DNA from: Cryobacterium sp. SO1
GTDB taxonomy: Bacteria > Actinomycetota > Actinomycetes > Actinomycetales > Microbacteriaceae
Reading direction: 5' to 3'
DNA: 64,000 nucleotides
NCBI RefSeq assembly: GCF_004210215.2
Contig: NZ_CP067394.1
Location: forward strand, 1,488,001 to 1,552,000
A program made the position numbers and the translations under genes. The notes beneath the pieces are model-generated. The model saw only the letters and a list, made by a program, of their open reading frames with translations, did not search any database and was not told where the DNA came from. This document shows positions 27,901-36,029 of the stretch, piece after piece (position 1 is the stretch's first letter; every line of letters starts with the position of its first letter).

Positions 27901-27983
27901 CGGTCACGGCGCCGGCGGACAACGGAGTGCAGCTGGGCCTTCGTGCGTTCCAGATCGTCACCCTGCGGGTGTCGGTCGCGTAA
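24954..27983 (+). CDS. Alpha-mannosidase (GH38), cytoplasmic
   Basis: A 1009-residue GH38 enzyme that hydrolyses alpha-mannosidic bonds. The zinc-binding HAHIDSAWLWP motif (H263, H265, D267), the nucleophile Asp in WLPDSFGY (D377) and a further conserved FHDILPGSSI stretch are all present. The long C-terminal beta-domains are complete. There is no signal peptide, so it acts on imported oligosaccharides. The start is GTG 24954 with AAGGAG 7 nt upstream; earlier in-frame codons overlap the permease gene. The length is typical of bacterial GH38 proteins. It closes the ROK-regulated import operon and is followed by a very strong terminator. Confidence 0.95.
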   Translation: MHDTTTLIRARIRRFVSERVTPALYCTATPLTISAWEVPDEPVPFADAVDQEFTPFAIGLPWGKPWGTTWFHVTGVVPEDWSRFAHLDTRTELLVDLGFLSGQAGFQAEGLVYDPEGRIVKAVEPFNNYVPLQVGPGGVIDVYVEAASNPDVGSDWAFQPTAVGDKATAGTDPIYRLRRMDVALLDSQVWQLDRDIWTLVGLMEELSADLPRTAEIMRALEAVTDAMDPDDVSGTAHLGRAILAPILALPAYASAHRVVAVGHAHIDSAWLWPVRETVRKCARTFSNVLHLMDEDPNFIFACSSAQQYAWMKEHYPQLFERIRERAIEGRFVPVGGMWVESDTNMPGGEALARQLLAGKTFFMREFGVEPLEVWLPDSFGYTAAFPQIVTAAGSKYFLTQKISWNETNTMPHHTFNWEGIDGTRVFTHFPPVDTYNSLLSGEELARAQRQYSEKGASNVSLVPFGYGDGGGGPTREMLAAAKRTESLEGSPSVRIASPRAFFEEAEASYPQPPVWSGELYLEFHRGTYTSQAKTKSGNRRSEHLLREAELWATAATLRTGAAYPHERIEAAWQTVLLNQFHDILPGSSIAWVHQVAEASYAAVRGELEDVISQALAALAGPDAAEPVVFNASPFAVAGVPALSAAPRTEPAPLRAEARDGGFVLENETVRVVIDARGLLTSLVELSTGREAVPAGEPGNVLQLFRDTPTQWDAWDLDEHYQRTGVELLEADAVILASQEPGRATVRVTRSFGSSTVSQDLTLLGDQATLDIVTTVHWHERQKLLKLAFPLDVHADRAASEIQFGHIYRPTHVNTSWDAARFETCAHRWVFVGEPGFGVAVANDSTYGHDIGRRTRAGGGTTTTVRESLLRAPTFPDPTADQGVHVLRTSIGITPDVIGAAEQGYRVNLPLREMSGSAVEPVVTSTAPSIVIEAVKLAEDRSGDVIVRLYEARGSRAMGTVQFGFPVGRIVENDILERTIEPVAVTAPADNGVQLGLRAFQIVTLRVSVA

Positions 27984-28016
27984 GCCCGAGCCAGACCGGC
28001 CCGGCTAGACGGCGGT

Positions 28017-28050
28017 GAAATCGCTCCTGAGGATCCTCGGGAGCGATTTC
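28017..28050 (+). terminator. Near-perfect 34-nt palindromic terminator
   Basis: The 34 bases from GAAATCGCTCC to GGAGCGATTTC are self-complementary throughout, apart from one T-G pair. The hairpin would have about 15 base pairs and a GATC loop, and a T-rich run (TTTCCT) follows on the plus strand. It lies between the convergent GH38 gene and the minus-strand gene ending at 28161 and can serve both. From 28051 to 28160 nothing else is seen. Confidence 0.85.
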
Positions 28051-28160
28051 CTGTCCGTCAACCGGTTTTCAGTCTGAGGGAAGAGTACGGCGAAGCCGCC
28101 GGCGACAGACACCTGGGCGACGACGGGGTTGGCGTGCCATCCCACAACAGCTCGGCAGAC

Positions 28161-28865
28161 CTATCGATCGAGGGCCTGGTCTGCGTCGGCCACGGCCGCG
28201 TCGGTATTCTGCCCTCGACGCTTGCGGCGGCTGTCGCCAGTGCTGAGGATGGCGCCCGAGACGGCGTATACCGCAATGATGAGCCACCACGAGTGAACCG
28301 CAACCCAGGCGCCGACGGGAGTGGCTGTCGCGCCGGTCACGTCGAGAGCGATGCCGATGAGGAACCAGCCTCCCAGGAGGGCTCCGAAGGCGGCCCCCAG
28401 GATGCTCCAGATCGGCAGGGCGAACCGGCCCAGTTCTGTGACTCGTCGTTGCCGCGCGGCCAGATCGACCTGCCTGTTCCGCACCTGTGCGCTGCGCTGG
28501 CCCGCTGACCGTGCCGACCCGATTGTGGAGAACGCTGCGGCCCTGGGCATGCGGACGGTCGCTGCGGACAGTCGCCGCCGCGAGACGACCGCTCCGATCA
28601 TCGTGCACAGCACAGGCGCCAGGAGGATCAACCCGACCGCCCACCACACATCGGGTGGCGAAAGCGTCCACGCCCAGTCGACCTGGTTCCCGTTGTAGAC
28701 GGCGAGCAGAACCGTGCGGATCGGGTCGTCTCCCACCCACAGAGGCAGCGTGGCCGTGACGAGCATCACGGCCAGCGTCGACGTCACGGCAACGACGGCA
28801 ATCCGAGTGGCGCGTTGATTGGTATTTCGCCACGGGGCCAGGACGTCATCTCGCGCAGCGCTCAT
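28161..28865 (-). CDS. Hypothetical membrane protein with four helices
   Basis: A 234-residue protein with two pairs of hydrophobic segments: about residues 22-44 and 72-94, then, after a basic loop (RNRQVDLAARQRRVTELG), two more near 150-200. The tail is charged and acidic. No known domain is recognised. The ATG (28863-28865) has TAGCCT 7 nt upstream and no ribosome-binding site, so the message is likely leaderless. The C-terminal RRKRRGQ suggests a cytoplasmic end. It lies alone between the mannosidase terminator and the LysE-type exporter. Confidence 0.75.
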   Translation of the reverse strand: MSAARDDVLAPWRNTNQRATRIAVVAVTSTLAVMLVTATLPLWVGDDPIRTVLLAVYNGNQVDWAWTLSPPDVWWAVGLILLAPVLCTMIGAVVSRRRLSAATVRMPRAAAFSTIGSARSAGQRSAQVRNRQVDLAARQRRVTELGRFALPIWSILGAAFGALLGGWFLIGIALDVTGATATPVGAWVAVHSWWLIIAVYAVSGAILSTGDSRRKRRGQNTDAAVADADQALDR

Positions 28866-28937
28866 GGCATCGAGGCTACGCGATGGGTTGCGGGGAGGGC
28901 CGCATATCCGCGATGAAAAAGACGTGGCCCCGTCGGG

Positions 28938-29561
28938 TCAGTGAATGACCGCCAGCAAAACGCCGACGGCCACAAAGAGCACGCCGAAGACGCGGTTCAC
29001 GACCCGCTGGCCGGGTGCGTCGCGGGTGAATCGCTGGAAGGCGCGGGCGGCCACCGCGAAGAAGAACCACATCACCGCGACGTCGATCACTACGACGGTG
29101 GCCGCGACGATCAGATACTGGGCCGCCAACGGCTGGTCGACCCGGATGAACTGGGGCAGGAACGCCAGGAAGAACACAATCGCCTTGGGGTTGAGCAGGT
29201 TCACCCACAGTCCGCGCTGGAACATCGACCTGCGCGGCTCCTCGCTCAAAGCCCTGGCTCGCTCGGCGTCGAGCTCTGGCCTGGCGAAAAATTGCCGGAT
29301 GCCCAGATAGACGAGGTAGGCGGCGCCCGCGTAGCGAATGACGTTGAACGCGATCGGCGAACTGGTCACGAGCAGACCGACCCCGAGCGCCACGATGACG
29401 ATGTGGATGAGCAAAGCGGCCTGCTGGCCGAGGATGCCCCAGATCGAGCGGCGAAAGCCCGAGTTCAGGGCATTGCTCATGGTGTTGATGGCCCCTGCGC
29501 CTGGCGTGAAGCTGATCAGGGTGCCCGCGCCGACCAGGGCCACCCACAGGGAGAACTGCAT
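28938..29561 (-). CDS. LysE/RhtB-family amino-acid exporter
   Basis: A 207-residue inner-membrane translocator of the LysE superfamily. The family signature near the start reads SFTPGAGAINTMSNAL, close to the usual GPG motif, and NLLNPKAIVFFLAFLPQFI in the middle is the second hallmark. About six membrane segments are present. The group exports amino acids such as threonine or homoserine lactone; the exact substrate is unknown. The ATG has TAGGAT exactly 6 nt upstream and no Shine-Dalgarno sequence, so it is probably leaderless. It diverges from the PadR gene. Confidence 0.9.
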   Translation of the reverse strand: MQFSLWVALVGAGTLISFTPGAGAINTMSNALNSGFRRSIWGILGQQAALLIHIVIVALGVGLLVTSSPIAFNVIRYAGAAYLVYLGIRQFFARPELDAERARALSEEPRRSMFQRGLWVNLLNPKAIVFFLAFLPQFIRVDQPLAAQYLIVAATVVVIDVAVMWFFFAVAARAFQRFTRDAPGQRVVNRVFGVLFVAVGVLLAVIH

Positions 29562-29651
29562 GGGAACATCCTAGTTTCTTGGCGTTTGACGACAGTTCGC
29601 TGAGAGTAATGGTCGGGACCCGGCAATCCCTTTCGATCGCGCGCGCCTGAC

Positions 29652-29676
29652 TATATCGTTGAGTATCGTTAGCGAT
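29652..29676 (+). promoter_or_regulatory. Putative PadR operator (first copy)
   Basis: Half-sites ATCGTT at 29655-29660 and 29665-29670 and the inverted AGCGAT at 29671-29676 lie just before the PadR ribosome-binding site. The 11-mer TATATCGTTGA (29652-29662) is shared exactly with the promoter of the other PadR gene (56392-56402). Confidence 0.55.
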
Positions 29677-29693
29677 TCATGGAGGAGATCATC

Positions 29694-30239
29694 ATGGGCA
29701 ATTCATTTCCCAGCAGTGGGTTCGGCAGCGGCATGAACGCCGACGGCATGTGGCAGGCGATGGACCAGCTGCGTTCGAAGTTCGAGAAACGCGTCGGCAC
29801 CCGCATGGGTCGCGGTGACGTGCGCCAGGCGGTGCTCGCGCTGCTCGCCGAGCAGCCGATGCACGGCTACCAGATCATCCACGAGATCGAGGAGCGCAGC
29901 GGCGGCAGCTGGAAGCCCAGCGCCGGCTCTGTCTACCCCACCCTGCAGCTGTTGGCCGATGAGGGTCTCATCCGTGCAGAGGAGTCCAACGGCCGCAAGA
30001 CGTACTCGCTCACCGACGCAGGCCGCGAGGAGGTCGCCGGCTCGGACGGATCGACGCCGTGGGCGCCGGACAGCTCGACCGAGGACGCCAAGTTCACGGC
30101 TCTGCCGAAGGCCGGTATCGAGTTGGCCCAGGCGGCCGCGCAGGTCGGCCGCACCGGCTCTCCGGAACAGATCAAGCAGGCCGTGGCCGCGATCGACGAA
30201 GCACGTCGTCGGATTTATTCGATCCTCGCCCAGGACTGA
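29694..30239 (+). CDS. PadR-family transcriptional regulator
   Basis: A 181-residue repressor with the PadR winged helix in the middle (RGDVRQAVLALLAEQPMHGYQIIHEIEERSGG, then PSAGSVYPTLQLLADEGLI) and a C-terminal helical dimerisation region. GGAGGAG precedes the ATG at 29694 by 6 nt; an ATG at 29679 overlaps that site. The head (about 40 residues, Gly/Ser/Met-rich) is not part of the DNA-binding fold. The UbiB-type kinase gene follows after 3 nt, so both are in one operon, probably autorepressed through the half-sites at 29655-29676. Confidence 0.9.
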   Translation: MGNSFPSSGFGSGMNADGMWQAMDQLRSKFEKRVGTRMGRGDVRQAVLALLAEQPMHGYQIIHEIEERSGGSWKPSAGSVYPTLQLLADEGLIRAEESNGRKTYSLTDAGREEVAGSDGSTPWAPDSSTEDAKFTALPKAGIELAQAAAQVGRTGSPEQIKQAVAAIDEARRRIYSILAQD

Positions 30240-30242
30240 CGG

Positions 30243-31955
30243 GTGCCATCGGTTCGTCGGGATTCACCGAGCGTGAATCCCGGCGCGGGGGATACGCGTG
30301 CCAGGTACCGCCGCATCCTCCGTTTCGCCGGCTGGAATCTGGCCGTCACCTGGTTCTACGAGCTGCTCTTACCGCGGATCGGGCTCGCGAAACTGGCCGA
30401 GCGCACCCGCGCCAAGCGGATGACCCGCTTCGCGCAACGCTTCCACGTGCTCGCGGTGGACCTGGGCGGGCTGATGATCAAGGTGGGCCAGTTCCTGTCG
30501 TCGCGCCTGGACGTGCTGCCGCCGGAGATCACCTCCGAGCTCGAGGGCTTGCAGGACGAGGTGCCGCCGGTGCCGTTCGCGGCGATCCGGGCACTCGCCG
30601 AGTCCGAGCTGGGCATGCCGCTCGAGCGGGCGTACGCGTGGGTCGATGAGACGCCGGTGGCGGCGGCATCCCTCGGTCAGGCGCACCGCGCCATGCTCTC
30701 TCCGCAAGACGCCGCCGACACCGGCCTCGAAGCCGTGGTGATCAAGGTGCAACGGCCCGGCATCGACACCATCGTCGACGTCGACCTGGCGGCCCTGCGC
30801 AAGGTGGGCGGCTGGCTCAGCCACGTGCGCCTGGTCTCAAACCGGGTGGATGCGCCGGCGCTGGTGGAGGAGTTCGCGCTGACCAGCCTGGAGGAGATCG
30901 ACTACCTGCACGAGGCCGCCGGCTCGGTGCGCTTCGCCGAGGAATTCGAGGGCGACGACAGGGTGAGCGTGCCCGCCGTGGTGTGGGAGCGCTCCACCCG
31001 GCGCGTGCTCACCCTCGAGGATGTGACCGCGATCAAGATCACCGACACCGTCGGGCTCGGCCTGGCCGGGATCGATCCAGCGGACGTGGCCCCGGTCTTC
31101 GCCGCGGTGATGTTCGACCAGCTGTTCAGTAGCGGGTTTTTTCACGCCGACCCGCACCCGGGCAACATCTTCGTCACCCCGGTGCCGGATGACCCGACCG
31201 GTCGGGGCTGGAAACTCACCTTCATCGACTTCGGCATGATGGGGGAGGTGCCGCCGACCACCCGGGCGGGCCTTCGCAAGATGCTCATCGCGGCCGCGTC
31301 GCGCGACGGCAGCGGCATGGTCAACGCCGCCCGCGACCTGGGCGTGTTGCTGCCCTCGGCCGAAACCTCCGAGCTGGAGAAGGCGATGAAGCAGCTCTTC
31401 GCCCGGTTCGGCGGCATGGGCTTCGCCGAGCTGCGCGAGGTGGACCCGCGGGAGTTCCGCGACTTCGCCATCCAGTTCGGCGCCGTGGTGCGGGCGCTGC
31501 CCTTCCAGCTGCCGGAGAACTTCCTGCTCATCATCCGGGCGATGTCCCTCACGTCCGGGGTCTGCAGCTCACTGAACCCCGCATTCAACCTCTGGGACTC
31601 GGTCGAACCCTACGCCTCGCAGCTCATCCGCGAAGAGGGCGGCAACGTCGTGCAGGACTTCGGGAAACAGGCCCTCGAGAACGCCGGGATCGCCTGGCGG
31701 CTGCCCAAACGGTTGGACGGGCTCGTCACTCGCTTCGAGGACGGCACCGTGGCGGTGGCCAGCCCGGGCCTGGAAAAACGGGTCGCCCGGCTGGAACGCA
31801 CCGTGGGACGAGCGGTGTCGGCGCTGCTGTTCGCCGCCCTGCTCATCGCCGGTGCGGTGCTCCGCGCGGACGACGCCGTGCTCGGTGCGGTGCTGATGAT
31901 CGGGTCGGCCCTGCCACTGTTGCACGCCCTGCTGTCCGGCCGCACCGATCGCTGA
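30243..31955 (+). CDS. ABC1/UbiB-family atypical kinase
   Basis: A 570-residue member of the AarF/UbiB/ABC1 kinase family. Visible hallmarks are the family-specific KVGQFLSSR in the N-terminal extension, the Ala-rich loop AAASLGQAHRA, the VIKVQRPG lysine strand, the catalytic HADPHPGNIF and the metal-binding IDFGM. Two hydrophobic segments at the C-terminus (about residues 525-565) anchor it in the membrane. Family members are ATPases that support isoprenoid lipid or quinone metabolism. The GTG at 30243 is 3 nt after the PadR stop, which suggests the PadR protein controls it. Confidence 0.9.
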   Translation: MPSVRRDSPSVNPGAGDTRARYRRILRFAGWNLAVTWFYELLLPRIGLAKLAERTRAKRMTRFAQRFHVLAVDLGGLMIKVGQFLSSRLDVLPPEITSELEGLQDEVPPVPFAAIRALAESELGMPLERAYAWVDETPVAAASLGQAHRAMLSPQDAADTGLEAVVIKVQRPGIDTIVDVDLAALRKVGGWLSHVRLVSNRVDAPALVEEFALTSLEEIDYLHEAAGSVRFAEEFEGDDRVSVPAVVWERSTRRVLTLEDVTAIKITDTVGLGLAGIDPADVAPVFAAVMFDQLFSSGFFHADPHPGNIFVTPVPDDPTGRGWKLTFIDFGMMGEVPPTTRAGLRKMLIAAASRDGSGMVNAARDLGVLLPSAETSELEKAMKQLFARFGGMGFAELREVDPREFRDFAIQFGAVVRALPFQLPENFLLIIRAMSLTSGVCSSLNPAFNLWDSVEPYASQLIREEGGNVVQDFGKQALENAGIAWRLPKRLDGLVTRFEDGTVAVASPGLEKRVARLERTVGRAVSALLFAALLIAGAVLRADDAVLGAVLMIGSALPLLHALLSGRTDR

Positions 31956-32075
31956 GACGGAGCGCCCGGAGCGCCCGGTGTGCCCGGTGCGGCTGACTGG
32001 CTACGAACTCGACCGCTAGGCGTTCCTGCCATCCAGCCGACCGGCGCAGCACCGGGTCAGACCCCGAGGGTAGGG

Positions 32076-32399
32076 TCAGCGCTCGTCGGGAGTGCCCGAA
32101 GGAGCAGGGGGCTCGCCGGTGGGCTGCTCGGTGTCGCTCACGGGGCGTTCGACGCCCACGGTGACCTGAGCGAGCAGGGCGGCGATGGCGCCGACCGCGA
32201 CCAGGACGGGGGAGAACGCGGCGGTGATCACGGTGACGGCCAGACCGGCCGTCAGCGGGATCTCCAGAATGGTTGCGCCCTCCTCGTTTTTGAGGAACAC
32301 CCGGCGCACGTTTCCTTCGTGGAGGAGTTCGCGCACCTTGGTGAGGAGGTCGTCTCCAGAGATCTTGAACTCTTCGTAGCGGGTCTTGTCGTCAGTCAT
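32076..32399 (-). CDS. DUF4342 domain protein
   Basis: A 107-residue protein of the DUF4342 type: TRYEEFKISGDDLLTKVRELLHEGNVRRVFLKNEEG at the N-terminus followed by a hydrophobic helix pair (TAGLAVTVITAAFSPVLVAVGAIAALL) and a Pro/Glu-rich tail. The family is of unknown function, and the hydrophobic part suggests membrane contact. It lies 12 nt downstream of the AlkD-like gene in the same direction, so the two may share a transcript. The 120 bp between it and the UbiB gene contain only short GCCCGG repeats. Confidence 0.82.
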   Translation of the reverse strand: MTDDKTRYEEFKISGDDLLTKVRELLHEGNVRRVFLKNEEGATILEIPLTAGLAVTVITAAFSPVLVAVGAIAALLAQVTVGVERPVSDTEQPTGEPPAPSGTPDER

Positions 32400-32411
32400 G
32401 AGGGCCTCGGC

Positions 32412-33116
32412 TCAGGTGGGGGGCGTGTTTTCGATCGGGAGTCGGCGGCTCACCATCTCGGTGATCCAGGCGGGCGCGAAGGGTGAGGTGCAGCCCGGGG
32501 GAGTCGGGTAGTCCTTGAGGACCTGCAGTCGCTCGCCGATGGCCAGGGCGCGCACGCGATACTCGGCGTGCTCGATCCCGATCTGGGCGAGGCAGTGGTT
32601 CATGGCCCATTGCAGGCGCTCCGGCGCATCCTTCATCTCGGCCTCGATGAGGTCGAGCAGCCCGGCCAGGTCGAGGCCATCGGGGGATGTGGCCACGCGT
32701 TCGCTGGTCAGCGCCCAGCCGGCGCTGGCGACCACGGCGTCGGGATCGGCGAACCAGGCCACGCGGAGCTCTTCGGCGTGCGGGTTCTTCTTCATCACGT
32801 AGTTCACGAGCCAGTCCTGCACCTTGGGGGTGCCCGCTGCGCGGAGCATCCGGTCCAGGTCGTCACGGTCGAACGCCTTCGGGCGGCAGATCAGGATCGC
32901 CAGCAGCCGTGCCGCGGTGTCCCCGGTCTGCCAGAGTTCGCGGGCCAGCTCCGGTTGGGTCTTCAACCGCTTGGCGACGGCGCGCAGCTGGGTGAGATTG
33001 ACGCCGTGGTCGTCGCCGTGGTTGGCGTTCACCGCGCGGATCTGCGGGTTCTCCAGCGCGGCCAGATCGGCCATCACTGCGGCTACCGTCGTGCCGGCCA
33101 GTATCGTCTCGGCCAT
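32412..33116 (-). CDS. AlkD-like DNA alkylation repair protein
   Basis: A 234-residue all-helical protein of the HEAT-repeat DNA glycosylase family (AlkD/AlkC-like), which removes alkylated purines. The helical repeats read LRAVAKRLKTQPELARELW, AARLLAILICRPKAFDRDDL and VQDWLVNYVMKKNPHAEEL. GGGAGG lies upstream of the ATG at 33116. In-frame upstream codons back to 33404 run into the insertion sequence and are excluded. The IS at 33216 stands 100 bp upstream and may have removed or replaced its promoter. The DUF4342 gene follows. Confidence 0.85.
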   Translation of the reverse strand: MAETILAGTTVAAVMADLAALENPQIRAVNANHGDDHGVNLTQLRAVAKRLKTQPELARELWQTGDTAARLLAILICRPKAFDRDDLDRMLRAAGTPKVQDWLVNYVMKKNPHAEELRVAWFADPDAVVASAGWALTSERVATSPDGLDLAGLLDLIEAEMKDAPERLQWAMNHCLAQIGIEHAEYRVRALAIGERLQVLKDYPTPPGCTSPFAPAWITEMVSRRLPIENTPPT

Positions 33117-33215
33117 CGTGGCCTCCCGTTTCTCAGCTGTGGGTTCCAGCCTACGACGCGGGGCGCAGCGGGTCACCCGGCGGCGAGCACCGACGAACTC
33201 GCGAAAGCCCTCTAG

Positions 33216-35058
33216 GAGGCCGCTGAACAACTTTGGGTGCGGGTGTCGCTTATTTAAGGCGCGCCTGCGGCGGGTCGGCTCTTGGTCGTTAAGACTGGGG
33301 TGATGCAGGGTTGTGATGATGGTCAGCGTGAGATTTACGATGTCGATGCCGTAGCGGGGCACTTGCTTCCGCCTGGATCGGTGTTCGCTTTCCTTGCAGC
33401 GCACCGTCGGGAGCTGTTTCCCGATGATGCGTTTGCGGACTTGTTTTCCTCGCAGAACGGCCGCCCGTCAATACCGGCGGACGTGATCGCGTCGGTGATG
33501 GTGTTGCAAACACTGCACAACCTTTCCGACAGGGAAGCGGCCGAGGCGTTGACGTATGACCTGCGGTGGAAAGCCGCCTGCGGGTTCGCGCTGACTGAAA
33601 CCTCTTTCCACCCGACCGTGCTGGTCTATTGGCGCAAACGCTTGGCTGCCAGTGACCGGCCGCACCGCATTTTTGAGGCCGTGACCGCGGTCATTGCCCA
33701 GTCCGGAGCATTGTCGGGGCGCAAACGCCGGGCGTTGGACTCAACAATTTTGGAGGATGCGGTTGCCCGGCAGGACACCGTCACGCAGCTGGTCGGACAG
33801 ATCCGCCGTGTTGGCCGGGAGATCCCCGGCGCGGACGTGAGCGTCGCCGGCTTGACCGGCCATGATTACTCCCAGCCGGGCAAGCCCGACATTGCGTGGG
33901 ACGACCGCGACGCCCGCGACGAGCTCGTCTCCCGCCTGGTCACCGATGCTCTCGCTCTGCTGGGCAGCATCAACGTCCATATCCTCAACAAGAAGCAGCA
34001 GGAAACCGTCGCGCTGCTTGCCTTGGTCGCCGGCCAAGACGTGGAACCCGCCGACGGGTCCGACGGGACCGACGGGCGGTGGCGGATCGCCCGCCGGGTC
34101 GCTCCCGACCGGGTGATTTCCACCGTCGATCCTGATGCCCGCCATGCGCACAAGAGCCGCCAGAAAAAGATCGACGGCTATAAAGCCCACGTCAACGCGG
34201 AGCCCGACACCGGGTTGGTGACGGCGGCAATGCTCACGAAAGCCTCTGGTTCGCAAAACAGCGACGCGGCTCGCGGCGGCGAGCTGCTCGCGGCCGACGT
34301 CAGCATCGGTGAGCAAAACATTGACGTGCTGGGTGATTCGGCCTATGGCAGCGGCGGGCTCCTGACCGAGATTCATGCCGCTGGGCACCGGCCGATCATC
34401 AAGCCGATGCCGCTGGGCCGAGCCGTTCCGGGCGGATTCACCATCGATGACTTCACCGTGGATGAAACCCTGCAGACCGTGACCTGCCCGGCCGGGAACG
34501 TCCGGTCGCTCAGCCCGAAACGACGGGCCAGTTTTGGTAGTTCGTGCCAGGCCTGCCCGCTGATGGCGCAGTGCACCACCGCGAAGTCCGGCAAGAAGAT
34601 GCAGATTCATCCGCTGGATCAGGTTCGCCGGGAGCACCGCGTCACCGCTCAGGACCCGGACTTTCAAGCCCTTTATCGCCAGCACCGTCCAATGATTGAA
34701 CGGACGCTGGCGTGGATGACGCGCGGGGCCCGGCGGGTCCGCTACCGCGGCGTTGCCAAGAACAATGCGGGGTGGGTGATCCGTGCTGCCGCGATCAATC
34801 TCAAACGGCTCCTCAACCTCGGTTTGACCAGCCAGAACGGGGTTTGGGCCCTTGGATAACACCCCGACGCACGAGGACCACCTCGGCGCACGGTCCCAGG
34901 CGGCAGAGCCGCCCACTACGGCCCCATCGATCAGCCCCGACGCGAGATCCCACCATCGTGGCCGATCGCTCAGTCGACCGCACAACGCCCCACAGCGGAG
35001 CAAAAAAACACTCTAAGAACTCGCCGAGGCAACTGGACCCCTAATATTCAGCGCCCTC
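33216..35058 (+). mobile_element. IS1182-like insertion sequence, complete
   Basis: An element of 1843 bp with one transposase gene. The ends are imperfect inverted repeats: GAGGCCGCTGAA at the left, and GAGGGCGCTGAA at the right read inward (11 of 12 identical). CTAG flanks both sides (33212-33215 and 35059-35062), consistent with a 4-bp target duplication of a palindromic site. The right-hand CTAG also supplies the stop codon of the regulator gene ending at 35059. The 200 bp between transposase and right end contain no gene. Confidence 0.85.
33303..34859 (+). CDS. IS1182-family transposase
   Basis: A 518-residue DDE transposase. The N-terminal helical part (LFSSQNGRPSIPADVIASVMVLQ, LSDREAAEALTYDLRWK) and the RALDSTILEDAVARQD strand are typical of the family, as is the late CPAGNVRSLSPKRR with four cysteines in a CxxCPLxxxC-like knuckle (SSCQACPLMAQC). 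The catalytic acids fit DSTIL, VLGDSAYGS and the final MIERTLAWMTRGARR. It looks intact and therefore active. The ATG at 33303 is chosen; a TTG at 33282 and a GTG at 33300 are in frame. Confidence 0.92.
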   Translation: MQGCDDGQREIYDVDAVAGHLLPPGSVFAFLAAHRRELFPDDAFADLFSSQNGRPSIPADVIASVMVLQTLHNLSDREAAEALTYDLRWKAACGFALTETSFHPTVLVYWRKRLAASDRPHRIFEAVTAVIAQSGALSGRKRRALDSTILEDAVARQDTVTQLVGQIRRVGREIPGADVSVAGLTGHDYSQPGKPDIAWDDRDARDELVSRLVTDALALLGSINVHILNKKQQETVALLALVAGQDVEPADGSDGTDGRWRIARRVAPDRVISTVDPDARHAHKSRQKKIDGYKAHVNAEPDTGLVTAAMLTKASGSQNSDAARGGELLAADVSIGEQNIDVLGDSAYGSGGLLTEIHAAGHRPIIKPMPLGRAVPGGFTIDDFTVDETLQTVTCPAGNVRSLSPKRRASFGSSCQACPLMAQCTTAKSGKKMQIHPLDQVRREHRVTAQDPDFQALYRQHRPMIERTLAWMTRGARRVRYRGVAKNNAGWVIRAAAINLKRLLNLGLTSQNGVWALG

Positions 35059-35928
35059 CTAGTCGGCGCCCGGCCCGTTGGTCAGGGGCGCCGGGTCGAA
35101 CCGCTGGTGGCCGAGCACGGCCAGGAGCGCCAGCTTCTCGGCGGCCTCGCTGCGTGGCGCCGCGGTGAGGATGAGCAACGCTTGCCCCTGGTCCTCGGTG
35201 AAGAGCGTCTGGCAATCCAGTTCCATCGCGCCCAGTTCCGGATGGATCAGCGTCTTGTGATCTTGGAAGCGGGTGGCCACATCCTGCAACTCCCAGATCT
35301 CGGTGAATTCGACGCTCACCCGGCTCAGTTCCCGCACCAGGGCGCCTGCGCGGGAGCGTTGCCCCGCCGCGCCGACGGCCGCGCGGAGGCCGGCGACCTG
35401 GGCCCGGCTTTGCCGTGGCCGGTCGTCCACCGGGTAGATCTCCCTGTCGGCGGGGTCGGTGAACCACCGGTAGACGCCGCTCTGCGCCAGCCCGGTGTGC
35501 CGGGAGTGGTCGCCGAGAAGCGCCGCGCCCAGCCAGTTCTGTGCCAGCGTCTCGCCGAGGCTGGAGAGGATCAGCGCCGGGGTCTCCTCGAGCCGGTCGA
35601 AGACCCGCATCAGCGAGGGGGCGACGTGGGTGTCCAGTGGGGTGCGGGCGGGCACGTTGTGGCCGGCGAGGCGGTACAGGTAGTCACGCTCGTCGTTGCT
35701 CAGGCGCAGCGCCCGGGCCAGTGCCGCGAGCATCTGTTCGGAGGGTTGCGGGCTGCGGGCCTGCTCCATCCGCACGTAGTAGTCCGCGGACATCCCGGCC
35801 AGCGCGGCGACCTCTTCGCGGCGGAGGCCCGGCACCAGGCGCCGCGGTCCCGCGGCCAAGCCGACGTCCTCGGGGCGGAGCCCGCTCCGGCGGGAGCGGA
35901 GAAAATCGGCGAGGGCGGTGTGATCCAT
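35059..35928 (-). CDS. XRE-type regulator with MmyB-like ligand-binding domain
   Basis: A 289-residue regulator. The N-terminal Xre helix-turn-helix reads LRREEVAALAGMSADYYVRMEQ (about residues 36-58), preceded by MDHTALADFLRSRR, the usual opening of this family. The rest matches the MmyB-like PAS-type sensor (LSNDERDYLYRLAGHN, WFTDPADREIYP). A GGAGGA touches the ATG at 35928, so initiation may instead use a GTG at 35946, or the message may be leaderless. Its stop codon falls in the CTAG next to the IS. In such pairs the divergent SDR gene (36030) is normally the target. Confidence 0.88.
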   Translation of the reverse strand: MDHTALADFLRSRRSGLRPEDVGLAAGPRRLVPGLRREEVAALAGMSADYYVRMEQARSPQPSEQMLAALARALRLSNDERDYLYRLAGHNVPARTPLDTHVAPSLMRVFDRLEETPALILSSLGETLAQNWLGAALLGDHSRHTGLAQSGVYRWFTDPADREIYPVDDRPRQSRAQVAGLRAAVGAAGQRSRAGALVRELSRVSVEFTEIWELQDVATRFQDHKTLIHPELGAMELDCQTLFTEDQGQALLILTAAPRSEAAEKLALLAVLGHQRFDPAPLTNGPGAD

Positions 35929-36029
35929 TCCTCCATCATCCGCCACCCACGCGCCGCTCTCCAGGGACCGGCAGTCCTACGACAACGGCTCCTCTCCCGC
36001 ATCCGCTCGCCGCCACGCACACTCGAGGC

